DNA from: JBEKTY01 sp049515555
Lineage (GTDB): Bacteria; Planctomycetota; Planctomycetia; Pirellulales; Thermoguttaceae
NCBI GenBank assembly: GCA_049515555.1
Contig: JBEKTY010000005.1
Location: forward strand, 1-64,000
Length of the DNA stretch: 64,000 nucleotides
Reading direction: 5' to 3'
Shown piece by piece: positions 50,926-59,736 of this stretch (the first letter of the stretch is position 1; every line of letters begins with the position of its first letter). Under the pieces are notes generated by a model. That model worked only from the letters and a program-made list of their open reading frames with translations. It searched no databases and was not told the origin of the DNA. The translations under genes and the position numbers were made by a program.

Positions 50926-52317
50926 ATGACACGCTCAGCTCGTTACTTGATGTTTGCATTGGGAATTGTGGCCGCCTTGTCGGCGGGGCTCGCGGGCCGA
51001 GCGGTGGCCCAGGTGGTGCCCGACGCCGCGACGCCCGCCAAGCCGGAAACGACGCAGCCACCTCAGATCGAGGAGGTAAAGGCGGCAATCGAATTGTTCA
51101 AGCAGAGCAAATTCGACGAGTGCCTGGCCTCTTTGGAAAAGGCGGTGCAGAAGCATCCGGAGCTCCCGCCAGCCCAGGTCATCATGTTCCAATTGTTCGC
51201 CGCGGCCAATCAGCCCCAGGCGGCCCGACTGGCCCTGGAAAAGGCCGTGCTGGGCAGCCCGGACGACCCGGAAGCCTACGCCATTTTCGGCAGTATCGGC
51301 CTGCAAGAGCGGCGGGTGACTGACGCCGAGTTGGCGTTCCTGAAGGCGCGGGAATTGATCAAGTCGTTCCAGGGCAATGCCAAGCGGAAAGATCTGTTGG
51401 AGCCGCAGGCGATCAGCGGCCTGGCCAACGTGGCCGAAGCGCGGGAAAAGTGGCCGCAGGCCCAGAAGTTGCTGGAAGAGCTGTTGAAGGTCAGTCCGAA
51501 GAACGCGATGGCCATGCAGCGGCTGGGCAGGGCCTTGTTCCAGCAGCAGGACGCGGCCGGGGCGCTGACCAAACTGCGGGAGGCCAAGGCGGCCGACAAG
51601 GAGAACACCGTCCTCACGCCGGAGGCCGCCCTGGCACGCTTCTACGAGCAGTACGGCGATCACAAGAACGCCGTCAAGTGGATGACCAATGCCTTGAAAG
51701 CGTCGCCCGATGATCTGCGAACCCGGCTGGTCGCCGCCCAATGGGCGCTGGAGACCGACCAGATCGACGAGGCCAAGACGCAGGCCGAGAGGGCCCTGGC
51801 CATCGATTCCAGGTCGCTGGACGCCCAGATCCTGCGGGGCGTCGTGGCCCTGTTCCAGAAGGATTTCAAAGAAGCCGAGAAGTGGTTCCAAGATGCTCAC
51901 CTCCAGTCGCCGAGCAATTTTGCCGCCAGCAACAACCTGGCCTTGGCCCTGTGCGAGCAGAACGACGACGCGAAGAGCCTGCGGGCCCTGGAGTACGCCA
52001 ACTCGAATTACCAGGCGTATCAGAAGAATGCCGATGCGGCCTCCACTTTGGGCTGGGTGCTTTACAAGCGGGGCGACAAGGATCGGGCCGAATTGGCGCT
52101 GCGTCAGGCCCTCAGCGCCACGACTTCCAGTGCCGACACGGTGTTCTATGCGGCCCAGCTCTCGTTCGACCGCGGCCGTAAGTACGAGGCCAAGGTCCTG
52201 CTGAAGGCCGTGCTGGGCAGCAAGCGCCCCTTCGCCATGCGGAAGGAGGCCACGGCCCTCTTCGACAAGGTTAAGGACGAGGAGAACCCCGCGAAGAAGG
52301 AAACCAGCAGCAAGTAA
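50926..52317 (+). CDS. Exported TPR-repeat protein
   Basis: 463 residues. Signal peptide YLMFALGIVAALSAGLAG ending near VAQ. It contains eight or so TPR helices, for example AIELFKQSKFDECLASLEKA and EAYAIFGSIGLQERRVTDAE, and ends with a charged tail (KDEENPAKKETSSK). No enzymatic motif. Weak ribosome binding site AGGGGA before ATG 50926. Likely a periplasmic scaffold. Confidence 0.82.
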   Translation: MTRSARYLMFALGIVAALSAGLAGRAVAQVVPDAATPAKPETTQPPQIEEVKAAIELFKQSKFDECLASLEKAVQKHPELPPAQVIMFQLFAAANQPQAARLALEKAVLGSPDDPEAYAIFGSIGLQERRVTDAELAFLKARELIKSFQGNAKRKDLLEPQAISGLANVAEAREKWPQAQKLLEELLKVSPKNAMAMQRLGRALFQQQDAAGALTKLREAKAADKENTVLTPEAALARFYEQYGDHKNAVKWMTNALKASPDDLRTRLVAAQWALETDQIDEAKTQAERALAIDSRSLDAQILRGVVALFQKDFKEAEKWFQDAHLQSPSNFAASNNLALALCEQNDDAKSLRALEYANSNYQAYQKNADAASTLGWVLYKRGDKDRAELALRQALSATTSSADTVFYAAQLSFDRGRKYEAKVLLKAVLGSKRPFAMRKEATALFDKVKDEENPAKKETSSK

Positions 52318-52383
52318 CGAGTTGAGGGACTGTCTCAGCCAGTCGTTCTAGTGGTTCGGTGGTAACCCGCTAATCTTGCGCGC

Positions 52384-52426
52384 AAAAAAAGATCATGGTA
52401 TGCCGATCCGTCGTCATACCATGATC
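52384..52426 (-). terminator. Orphan minus-strand terminator
   Basis: A perfect 12-bp stem GATCATGGTATG (52391-52402) with 52415-52426; on the minus strand it is followed by seven T (52384-52390). No minus-strand gene ends here. In the rest of the 406-bp gap 52318-52723 I find no gene. Confidence 0.55.
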
Positions 52427-52723
52427 TCTATCCTGAAACGGGACACCAAGTGCCCCGCCCTCCCGGCAGGTCTCTGTTGGTGGCATCGGCAGGACCGCCG
52501 ACCCGCCTGAAGCCGAATTTGCCATTTTTTCGGGTCTTCCGGGACTTATACTCCGCACGGCCTAATGTGAGCCGTTTACCTGGTGACAACGGATCGTTCT
52601 TGCCCGCGCAGAGCATATACTCCACCCGCGCTAAGGACTTGGGACAGAAATAGTTGGGGACTTTCCCCTTCCGAAATGCGAAAAATGCGGTAGGATGGGG
52701 GTGGGCTATAAAGGAGGCGCACA

Positions 52724-53743
52724 ATGGGTCGCCGGGCAGGCGGTTTCACGCTGATCGAGTTGTTGGTGGTGATCACGATCATTGGAATCCTGGTAGGGCT
52801 GCTGATGCCGGGGGTGCAGGCCGCGCGGGAGGCCGCCCGCCGCACCTCTTGCCTCAACAACGTCAAGCAACTGAGCCAAGCCTGCCTCCAGCACGTGTCG
52901 CGGTCCGGATTCTTCCCCACCGGCGGCTGGGGGAGCCTGTGGGTAGGCCTGGCCGACCAGGGCACCGGCAAGAACCAGCCCGGCGGTTGGATCTACAACA
53001 TTCTGCCCTTCGTGGGCGAGGACCCGCTGCACGACATGGACAAGGGGCAATCGACCAGCAGCAACGGGCCGGCGCTGAGCGCCCAGCGACTCCAGACGGC
53101 GCTGCCCGTGGTCTATTGTCCTACGCGACGGCGGGCCCAACTTTACCCCTATAGTAAAACCCCCTACCAGACCAGCGCCGTGACCCAGGTCTGCAAAAAC
53201 GACTACGCCATCAACGGCGGGTCAGCCCCGCCGCCCCCCTGCGGCGGCGGCCCTTCGACCATTGCCGGCGCTGCCACCTTCACCTGGCCCGTCGATATTA
53301 CGACGGTCAACGGCCTGTCCTGCCAGCGGTCAGAGATCGGCGAGGGCGCCGTCACCGATGGGCTGAGCAACACGTATCTCGTCGGTGAGAAGTACCTGGA
53401 CCCCGACTACTACTCGACCGGCACCGATCTGGGCGATGACGAAAACGCTTTTTCGGGCGACGACGTGAACCTGATTCGCTGGGGCCATTACGACGCAGAC
53501 CCGACAAAGAACATCCTGCCGTCGCAGGATCGCGCGGGCCGGACGGGCCCGACGTGGACGGGCCCGGGCTGGACGGACCCGCACGAGCCCGCCTCTTTCG
53601 GCAGTGCCCACGCCGCGGGCTGGAGTGTTTCCTTCTGCGACGGGTCGGCGAAGCTGTTGAGCTTCAACATCGATCCCCAGACGCACAACAACCTGGCCTG
53701 CCGCAACGATCACCAAGTCATTGATCCGATCCAGATCCGATGA
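52724..53743 (+). CDS. DUF1559 prepilin-type protein
   Basis: 339 residues. AAGGAGG precedes ATG 52724. Class III/IV prepilin signal GGFTLIELLVVITIIGILVG, cleaved after the Gly, then AREAARRTSCLNNVKQL, the DUF1559 start. It ends with the family's HAAGWSVSFCDGSAKLL (the His-x9-Asp-Gly element). These are planctomycete-specific pilin-like proteins, thought to be exported by a type II-like system, with unknown function. Many copies are usual per genome. Confidence 0.92.
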   Translation: MGRRAGGFTLIELLVVITIIGILVGLLMPGVQAAREAARRTSCLNNVKQLSQACLQHVSRSGFFPTGGWGSLWVGLADQGTGKNQPGGWIYNILPFVGEDPLHDMDKGQSTSSNGPALSAQRLQTALPVVYCPTRRRAQLYPYSKTPYQTSAVTQVCKNDYAINGGSAPPPPCGGGPSTIAGAATFTWPVDITTVNGLSCQRSEIGEGAVTDGLSNTYLVGEKYLDPDYYSTGTDLGDDENAFSGDDVNLIRWGHYDADPTKNILPSQDRAGRTGPTWTGPGWTDPHEPASFGSAHAAGWSVSFCDGSAKLLSFNIDPQTHNNLACRNDHQVIDPIQIR

Positions 53744-53751
53744 CGAACTCA

Positions 53752-53818
53752 GCGTTCGGTTTTCAGTGTTCAGTTTTCAGTATGCAGGCTGAACACTGAA
53801 CACCGAATACTGAAAACT
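53752..53818. repeat. TTCAGTGTTCAG hairpin between convergent genes
   Basis: GTTCGGTTTTCAGTGTTCAG and CTGAACACTGAACACCGAAT are complementary families; the structure sits between the DUF1559 and nrdJ 3' ends and may terminate both. Confidence 0.6.
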
Positions 53819-53820
53819 TC

Positions 53821-56800
53821 CTATGAGCAGCCCATGCTGTTGCCGCAATTGTAGCACAGATAGCAGTTGCCGCAGCGGGCGGTGATCGCCCCGCAACGGT
53901 CGCAACTGGGGGCATCGGTCTGGAAGCTGGCGAACTGCTCGTTGCGTGCGATGTGGGCCGCCGCCGGCTCGGCGGCGGGGCGCGAGAGGGGGGCCATGGC
54001 CGCGGTCGGATGTTTGCCGGTCGCGGTGGCAACGGCCGCCGCAGCGGGCCCGTGCGCCCCGTTGGTTCCGCTGGCCCCGTTGGCCCCGCCGGCAGCCGCC
54101 GCTGCGGCGGCCGGCGCCGAACCCGGTTTGGCGGCTCCCTGCCCGTTGCTTGGCCCGCCGGCCTTCGTGGCGACGGGCCGCGACTGTTTTTCCGCGTCTG
54201 CCTCATGCCGCTCCGCCACCTCATCGCCCGGCGCCAGCGGCACACTCTTCTGCATCTCGCTGTAGCCGGGCAGAAATTGAATTCCCAGCCAGCGGAAAAT
54301 GTAATCCACCAGGCTCTTGGCAATCTTGATCTCGGGGTTCTTCGTGTAGCCCCAAGGCTCGAAGCGGGTGTGCGAAAACTTGTTCACGTACACCTCCAGC
54401 GGCACCCCGTACTGCAAACTCATCGACACCGCCGTGCCGAAGCAATCCATCAGCCCGCCGATCGTGCTGCCTTCTTTGGCCATGGTGATGAACAGCTCGC
54501 CGGGCCGCCCGTCGGGGTACAGGCCCACGGTTACATAGCCTTCGTGGCCGGAGATGTTGAACTTGTGGGTGATCGACTGGCGGGTATCGGGCAGGCGTTC
54601 GCGGCGCGGTCGGGCGGCGCCCCCCGCCGCCTTCTCCTTCTCGCCCTTCTTCGTCGACACGGGCTGCACTTCCTTGGACCCGTCGCGGTAGATGGCCAGG
54701 GCCTTCAGCCCCAACCGCCAGCCTTCCATGTAGGCGTCGGCCACGTCCTCGGGGGTGGTCTCCTTGGGCATGTTCACCGTCTTCGAGATGGCCCCCGAGA
54801 TAAAGGGCTGCGCCGCGGCCATCATGCGGATGTGGGCCTTCCACGGAATCGAGCGCGTGCCGTGCGCCGCCTGGAAGGCGCAGTCGAACACCGGCTGGTG
54901 CTCGGGCTTCAAGCCCGGCGCGCCCTCGATCGTGTCCTGCTGGTCGATGTAATTCACGATCGACTCGATCTGCTCGGGCGTGTAGGCCAACGTCCGCAGC
55001 GCCAGGGGCACCGTCTGATTGACGATCTTCAGCATGCCCCCGCCCGCCAATTGCTTGTACTTCACCAGGGCGATGTCCGGCTCGATGCCCGTCGTGTCGC
55101 AATCCATCATGAAGCTGATGGTGCCGGTGGGGGCCAGGACGGTGGCCTGGGCGTTGCGGAAGCCGAAGCGCCGGCCGTGGACCAGCACTTCGTCCCACAG
55201 GCGGCCCACGGCGTCATGGAGCGGCTTGGGGCAGCCTTTGATCTGCTCGGCCTTCTCCCAGTGCATCTCCATCACGTGCAGTACGGCCTCGCGGTTCTCT
55301 TCGTAGGCCGCGAAGGGTCCCGCCGCCGCCGCCAGCTCGGCGCTGGTGCGGCAGGCCGACCCGTGCAGCAGGGCCGTAATCGCCGCGCACAGCCCCCGCG
55401 CCTCGTCGGAATCGTAGGGCAGCCCGCTGGCCATCAGCAGGCTGCCGAGGTTCGAGTAGCCCAGCCCCAGCGGCCGGTAGCGGTGAGAGTTGGCCGCGAT
55501 CCGCGGCGTGGGATAACTGGCATGATCGACCAGAATATCCTGGGCGATGAACACCAGCCGGCAGGCGGCCTGGAAGCGCTCGACGTCGAACGTGCCGTCG
55601 CCGCGGCGGAACTTCATGAGGTTGACGCTCGCCAGGTTGCAGGCCGAGTCGTCCAGGAACATGTACTCCGAGCAGGGGTTCGAGGCGTTGATGCGCCCCG
55701 ATTTCGGGCAGGTGTGCCAGCGGTTGATGGTCGTGTCGTACTGCACGCCCGGATCGCCGCAGGCCCACGCCGCCTCGGCCATCTTGGCGAACATCTCGCG
55801 GGCGGGGTAGGTCGGGCCGGCATGCTTGGGCTCCGTCACCCAGTGCGTCGTCCAGGGCTTGTCGGAGACCACGGCCTCCATGAACTCGTCGGTCACGCGG
55901 ACCGAGAGATTCGCGTTCTGGAACAGGATCGAATCGTAGGCATCTTGCGGATCGTAGCCTTCGAGGATCAGCAGCCGGGCCTTCTTCTCCTCGCGGTTCT
56001 TGCACTGGATGAACTCCAGGATGTCGGGATGCCAGACCTTGAGCGACTGCATCTTGGCCGCCCGCCGCGTCTTGCCCCCGCTCTTGACCACCGCCGCGAT
56101 CTGGTCGTAGACCCGCATGAACGACAAGGGCCCCGAAGGCTTTCCGCCCCCCGATAGCCGCTCGCGGTGCGACCGCAGCGTCGAGAGGTCCGTGCCCGTC
56201 CCCGAGCCGAACTTGAAGAGCATGGCCTCACTGCGGGCCAGCTCCATGATGTCCTCCATGTCGTCCCGCACGCTCTGGATGAAACAGGCCGAGGCCTGCG
56301 GGAACTCGTACGGATTGTCCGGCTGCACGGCCTTGTTCTGCGCCGCGTCCCAGTGCCAGTTGCACATCGCGCCCTTGATCCCGTACTGGTGAAACAGCCC
56401 CACGTTGAACCACACCGGCGAATTGAACGACACGTACTGCGAAAGACACAGGCAGGCCAACTCGCGGTAGAAGCGCTCGGCATCGTCGGCGGTGGCGAAA
56501 TAACCGTCCTGCCGGCCCCAGTCGGCGATAGTCCGCGACACGCGGTGCACCAACTGCCGCACGCTCTTTTCCCGCTCGGCCGTGTTGACCTCGCCGTAGA
56601 AATACTTGTTCACCACCACGTTGGTGGCCAACTGGGTCCAGAAGGCGGGAATCTCGCAATCCTTCTGCTCGAAGAGGACCTCCCCGTTCTCGCCCTTGAT
56701 GGCCGCCGTACGCGACTCCCAGGGGACGGTATCCAGCGGGTCGGCCACGTCGGCCGGGCAAAACAGCGGCTCGACCGTCAGCCCCATTGGGGCGGCCTTC

Positions 56801-56871
56801 GCCGCCACCGGGGCTGGCCGACCAACGGTGGCCACCGATGACTGGACAATATCTTTATCCCTGGAATCCAT
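53821..56871 (-). CDS. nrdJ: Adenosylcobalamin-dependent (class II) ribonucleotide reductase
   Basis: 1016 residues. It makes deoxyribonucleotides using vitamin B12 instead of a protein radical. Active-site landmarks: QASACFIQSV (redox Cys), NPCSEYMFLDDSACNLASVN (thiyl Cys and Glu), PTGTISFMMDCDTTGIEPD. After about residue 890 there is a low-complexity stretch rich in Ala, Gly, Asn and Thr (PAAAAAAAGGANGASGTNGA), then a C-terminal Cys-rich tail (CDRCG, CGNCYLCYNCG) that probably regenerates the active-site disulfide or binds zinc. GAGG 8 nt before ATG 56871. No cobalamin riboswitch motif is seen upstream. Confidence 0.95.
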   Translation of the reverse strand: MDSRDKDIVQSSVATVGRPAPVAAKAAPMGLTVEPLFCPADVADPLDTVPWESRTAAIKGENGEVLFEQKDCEIPAFWTQLATNVVVNKYFYGEVNTAEREKSVRQLVHRVSRTIADWGRQDGYFATADDAERFYRELACLCLSQYVSFNSPVWFNVGLFHQYGIKGAMCNWHWDAAQNKAVQPDNPYEFPQASACFIQSVRDDMEDIMELARSEAMLFKFGSGTGTDLSTLRSHRERLSGGGKPSGPLSFMRVYDQIAAVVKSGGKTRRAAKMQSLKVWHPDILEFIQCKNREEKKARLLILEGYDPQDAYDSILFQNANLSVRVTDEFMEAVVSDKPWTTHWVTEPKHAGPTYPAREMFAKMAEAAWACGDPGVQYDTTINRWHTCPKSGRINASNPCSEYMFLDDSACNLASVNLMKFRRGDGTFDVERFQAACRLVFIAQDILVDHASYPTPRIAANSHRYRPLGLGYSNLGSLLMASGLPYDSDEARGLCAAITALLHGSACRTSAELAAAAGPFAAYEENREAVLHVMEMHWEKAEQIKGCPKPLHDAVGRLWDEVLVHGRRFGFRNAQATVLAPTGTISFMMDCDTTGIEPDIALVKYKQLAGGGMLKIVNQTVPLALRTLAYTPEQIESIVNYIDQQDTIEGAPGLKPEHQPVFDCAFQAAHGTRSIPWKAHIRMMAAAQPFISGAISKTVNMPKETTPEDVADAYMEGWRLGLKALAIYRDGSKEVQPVSTKKGEKEKAAGGAARPRRERLPDTRQSITHKFNISGHEGYVTVGLYPDGRPGELFITMAKEGSTIGGLMDCFGTAVSMSLQYGVPLEVYVNKFSHTRFEPWGYTKNPEIKIAKSLVDYIFRWLGIQFLPGYSEMQKSVPLAPGDEVAERHEADAEKQSRPVATKAGGPSNGQGAAKPGSAPAAAAAAAGGANGASGTNGAHGPAAAAVATATGKHPTAAMAPLSRPAAEPAAAHIARNEQFASFQTDAPSCDRCGAITARCGNCYLCYNCGNSMGCS

Positions 56872-57017
56872 GGCAAAACCTCGCTAATTGGAACCTAGAT
56901 TACCAAATCCGTCCGGTACCTGTACGCCGGTACATAGAAAGGCCCGGCGACATGGGCTTCCCCCCATATATATTGTATGTCGCTGGTCATCAGACCACAA
57001 CATACGGGAAAGATGGT

Positions 57018-57067
57018 CCAAGTTTAACGGTTTCCTCACGTCGGTCAATAACGGACCGAAAACTTGG
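57018..57067. other. Hairpin pair upstream of nrdJ
   Basis: CCAAGTTT (57018-57025) pairs with AAACTTGG (57060-57067) and, inside, CGGTC with GACCG around AATAACG. It lies about 150 bp from the nrdJ start, in a gene-free gap 56872-57333. Confidence 0.35.
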
Positions 57068-57333
57068 TTCTAAGACGATATGGGGCCGTGCTTTGCGCTC
57101 TGGCGGCCCGTTTCGGCCGCCCTCCGCGCACGCCGGGCCCCATCACGCAACTCGTTGCCGGACAATGCGTTGGTGAACCGGCGGCGGCCCCCGCCGGGCC
57201 TCCGCCGGCGGCCAGCCATTTCGTGATTCCCGGCCGGCGGCTATATTGCGAGCGGCCAGAAATGATCCGACGCCTCCCTATTGTTGTGGTTCGCGTCATT
57301 TCAAACCGTGCAGCGTATAAAATCAAGAAAATC

Positions 57334-58230
57334 GTGCTGTTTTCTCCCGACCAATATCGGCTTCTCGACTTCGGCGAGGGGCGGCGGCTGGAGCGTTTTG
57401 GGCCGCTGATCGTGGATCGGCCTAGCCCCACGGCCGACGGCCTTGCCCGCGGAGACCCCGAAGCCTGGCAGCGGGCCGATGCCCGCTTCGAGCGCACCGA
57501 TCGCGAGCACGGCCAGTGGATCTGCCGCCCGGACCTGCCCCAGCGCTGGACCATCCGCCGCGCCGGGCTGGTCCTGGAGGCCAAGCTTACGGCTTTTGGC
57601 CAGGTGGGCATGTTTCCCGAGCAGGCCGAGAACTGGGATTGGATCGCCCAGCGGGTGACGCAGGCCGGGCCGAAGGGGACAGTCCCATTTTCGTCGGACG
57701 AAAATCGGGACAGTCCCCGCAAGCAGTTGCGGCTGTTGAACCTGTTCGCCTACACCGGGGCCAGTACGCTGGCCGCCGCCGGGGCGGGGGCCGAAGTGGT
57801 TCACGTCGATGCCGCCCGAAACATGGTCGCCTGGGCCCGGCGCAACGCCGAGCTGTCTGGTCTGGCCGCGGCCCCCATCCGCTGGATCGCCGAGGACGCC
57901 CTGAAGTTCGTCCGCCGCGAGCTCCGCCGCGGCAGCCGCTACGACGCCGTCGTGCTCGATCCGCCCAGCTACGGGCATGGGGCGCACGGCGAAGTCTGGC
58001 GGCTCTCGGCCCACTTGCCGCGCCTGTTGGCGCTGTGCGCTGAGTTGGCCGTGGGCCGCCCCCGCTTCCTCCTGCTCAGTTGCCACACGCCCGGCTTCAC
58101 TCCCGGCCGATTGCACGACCTGCTCCTGGCGACGCTCGGCGGGGGCAACATCCAGGCGCAACCGCTTCAGTTGCTCACCGCCTCCGGCCGCGAGCTATCG
58201 GCCGGCGTTGCCGCCCGTTGGGAACCGTAG
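57334..58230 (+). CDS. RlmI-like SAM-dependent rRNA methyltransferase with repeat-derived insert
   Basis: 298 residues if the GTG at 57334 is used; ATG 57262 is an upstream alternative but its extra residues do not look family-like. Family pattern: VLFSPDQYRLLDFGEGRRLE start, FGQVGMFPEQAENWDW, motif I LNLFAYTGASTLAAA, motif IV VVLDPPSYGHG and SCHTPGFTP. It should methylate a cytosine or similar in 23S rRNA. Residues about 114-128, PKGTVPFSSDENRDSPR, are encoded by a hairpin repeat that also occurs in cstA, in the loop between FP..WDW and motif I. Confidence 0.85.
   Translation: MLFSPDQYRLLDFGEGRRLERFGPLIVDRPSPTADGLARGDPEAWQRADARFERTDREHGQWICRPDLPQRWTIRRAGLVLEAKLTAFGQVGMFPEQAENWDWIAQRVTQAGPKGTVPFSSDENRDSPRKQLRLLNLFAYTGASTLAAAGAGAEVVHVDAARNMVAWARRNAELSGLAAAPIRWIAEDALKFVRRELRRGSRYDAVVLDPPSYGHGAHGEVWRLSAHLPRLLALCAELAVGRPRFLLLSCHTPGFTPGRLHDLLLATLGGGNIQAQPLQLLTASGRELSAGVAARWEP
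57675..57718. repeat. GGGGACAGTCCCATTTTCG hairpin repeat inside methyltransferase gene
   Basis: Near-perfect palindrome (GGGGACAGTCCCATTTTCG against ...CGGGACAGTCCCC), same family as 12186-12249. Confidence 0.85.
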
Positions 58231-58340
58231 GTAGAAGTTGGAAGGCAGGAGTTAGGAGTTAGAATGTAGAGGCCGCTTGATGAACGCCTAACTCTCCGCA
58301 ATTCTAGCTCCTAACTCCTGACTTCTAACTTCTAACTCCT
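58231..58340. repeat. GTTAGAATGTAG / CTCCTAACTCCTGAC repeats
   Basis: GGAGTTAGGAGTTAG-type and CTAACTCCTGACTTC-type units form complementary runs between two RNA methyltransferase genes. Confidence 0.6.
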
Positions 58341-58341
58341 C

Positions 58342-59151
58342 ATGATCACCAGTCTTCAGAATCCCCGGGTGAAAGACGCGGTGCGGCTCCGCGACGGCCG
58401 GCATCGCCAGCGGCAGGGGCAAATCCTCATCGACGGCGCCCGCGAGCTGGCCCGGGCCGTCGCCGCCGGCATCACGCTCCGCGCGGTCTTCCTGCACGAG
58501 CCCTGGTGCCAAAGCCCCGCCGCGCGGCAACTGCTCGGCGTGTTGCCCACGTGCGGGGTCGAGATCCTGGAAGTCAGCGCGGCGGTGTTCGAGAAACTGG
58601 CCTTCGGCGATCGGGCCGAGGGCCTGTTGGGCGTGGCCGAGATGCCACGGCCCAGCCTGGAGGCCCTCTGCCCGCCCGAGCGGCCGCTGATAGCCGTCCT
58701 GGAGGGCGTGGAAAAGCCGGGCAACCTGGGCGCCGTACTGCGCACCGCCGACGCCGCCGGCCTCAGCGCGGTGCTGGTGGCCGATCCCCGCACCGACCTT
58801 TACAATCCCAACGTCATCCGGGCCAGTCTGGGGACGATCTTCACCATGGGCGTCGCCCAGGGCACCGCCGCCGAGGTCCTGGCCTGGCTGCGGCGTTACG
58901 GCCTGATGATCTTCGCCGCCCGGATCGACGGGTCCACGCTCTACACCGCGGCCGACTACCGCGGCCCGGCGGCCATCTGCCTGGGCAGCGAGGCCCAAGG
59001 GCTCAGCGCCGCCTGGTCGGCCGACGACATCCGCCCCATCCGCCTGCCCATGCTCGGCACGGCCGACAGCCTGAACGTATCGGCCGCCGCCGCCGCGCTC
59101 TTCTACGAAGCCCGCCGCCAGCGGCAGGGGGAACGGAAGCAGGGGGATTAG
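58342..59151 (+). CDS. TrmH/SpoU-family RNA methyltransferase
   Basis: 269 residues. N-terminal substrate-binding domain (SLQNPRVKDAVRLRDGRHRQ, GQILIDGARELARA). C-terminal SPOUT knot with motif 1 EKPGNLGAVLRTADAAG, motif 2 CLGSEAQGLS and motif 3 LPMLGTADSLNVSAAAA. It transfers a methyl group to a ribose 2'-OH in rRNA or tRNA, target unknown. ATG 58342 follows repeat sequence and lacks a strong ribosome binding site. Confidence 0.9.
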   Translation: MITSLQNPRVKDAVRLRDGRHRQRQGQILIDGARELARAVAAGITLRAVFLHEPWCQSPAARQLLGVLPTCGVEILEVSAAVFEKLAFGDRAEGLLGVAEMPRPSLEALCPPERPLIAVLEGVEKPGNLGAVLRTADAAGLSAVLVADPRTDLYNPNVIRASLGTIFTMGVAQGTAAEVLAWLRRYGLMIFAARIDGSTLYTAADYRGPAAICLGSEAQGLSAAWSADDIRPIRLPMLGTADSLNVSAAAAALFYEARRQRQGERKQGD

Positions 59152-59370
59152 GGATTGGGGATTGGGGGGAGTCTTCACGCGTTGTGGCCGGTCTCCGACC
59201 GAGCCACACCGCCGACCGAAGGCCTCCCAGGCAACGGAGACCCTCAGTCGAACTGCGGCGGGGTCGGGAGACCCGCGCCGAACTCGGGATTGGGGATTGG
59301 GGTTGTCTTCACTTATTTTCCCTCACCCTAACCCTCTCCCGGAGGGAGAGGGGACCGGGCATCCGCAACT
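59152..59370. repeat. Repeat block between SpoU and Mop genes
   Basis: GGGATTGGGGATTGGGG units (59149-59168, 59285-59304), GTGGCCGGTCTCCGACC (59182-59198), and a CTCTCCCGGAGGGAGAGG palindrome (59333-59350). No gene in 59152-59471. Confidence 0.65.
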
Positions 59371-59471
59371 TGCAAAAATCCAGTTACCGCTATAATTCCG
59401 TGGTGCTTGAGTCGCGCTTTACAGTCTCAGGCGTGGCCCGTGAATCTGCTTTTCGTGGGAGGTTCCTTAAC

Positions 59472-59681
59472 ATGAGAATCAGCGCACGCAACGTCTTGAA
59501 GGGCAAAGTGAAGAAGATTACGGAAGGCATGGTCAACTCGGAGGTGGTGGTCGAATTGCCCGGCGGGCAGGAGGTCGTGGCGGTTGTCACCAAGACCTCG
59601 GAGCAGCGGTTAGGGCTCGCCGTGGGCAAGGACGCCTATGTCATCATCAAGGCGACGAGTGTGATGCTCGGCGTGGATTGA
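59472..59681 (+). CDS. Mop-like TOBE-domain molybdate-binding protein
   Basis: 69 residues from ATG 59472, with GGGAGG upstream. A single TOBE/Mop domain: SARNVLKGKVKKITEGMVNS then VVTKTSEQRLGLAVG and YVIIKATSVML. Molbindins store or sense molybdate or tungstate as oligomers. No molybdate transporter is near. Confidence 0.88.
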   Translation: MRISARNVLKGKVKKITEGMVNSEVVVELPGGQEVVAVVTKTSEQRLGLAVGKDAYVIIKATSVMLGVD

Positions 59682-59736
59682 GCGTCTGTGTTTCTGTGCG
59701 GGGATCAAGTCCCACAGGCCAGCTACCGCAGGCCAA

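Noticed and set aside
56872..57333. Cobalamin riboswitch upstream of the B12-dependent reductase
   Set aside because: No B12-box (GCCACTG) or matching fold was found on the coding strand; only short hairpins are present.
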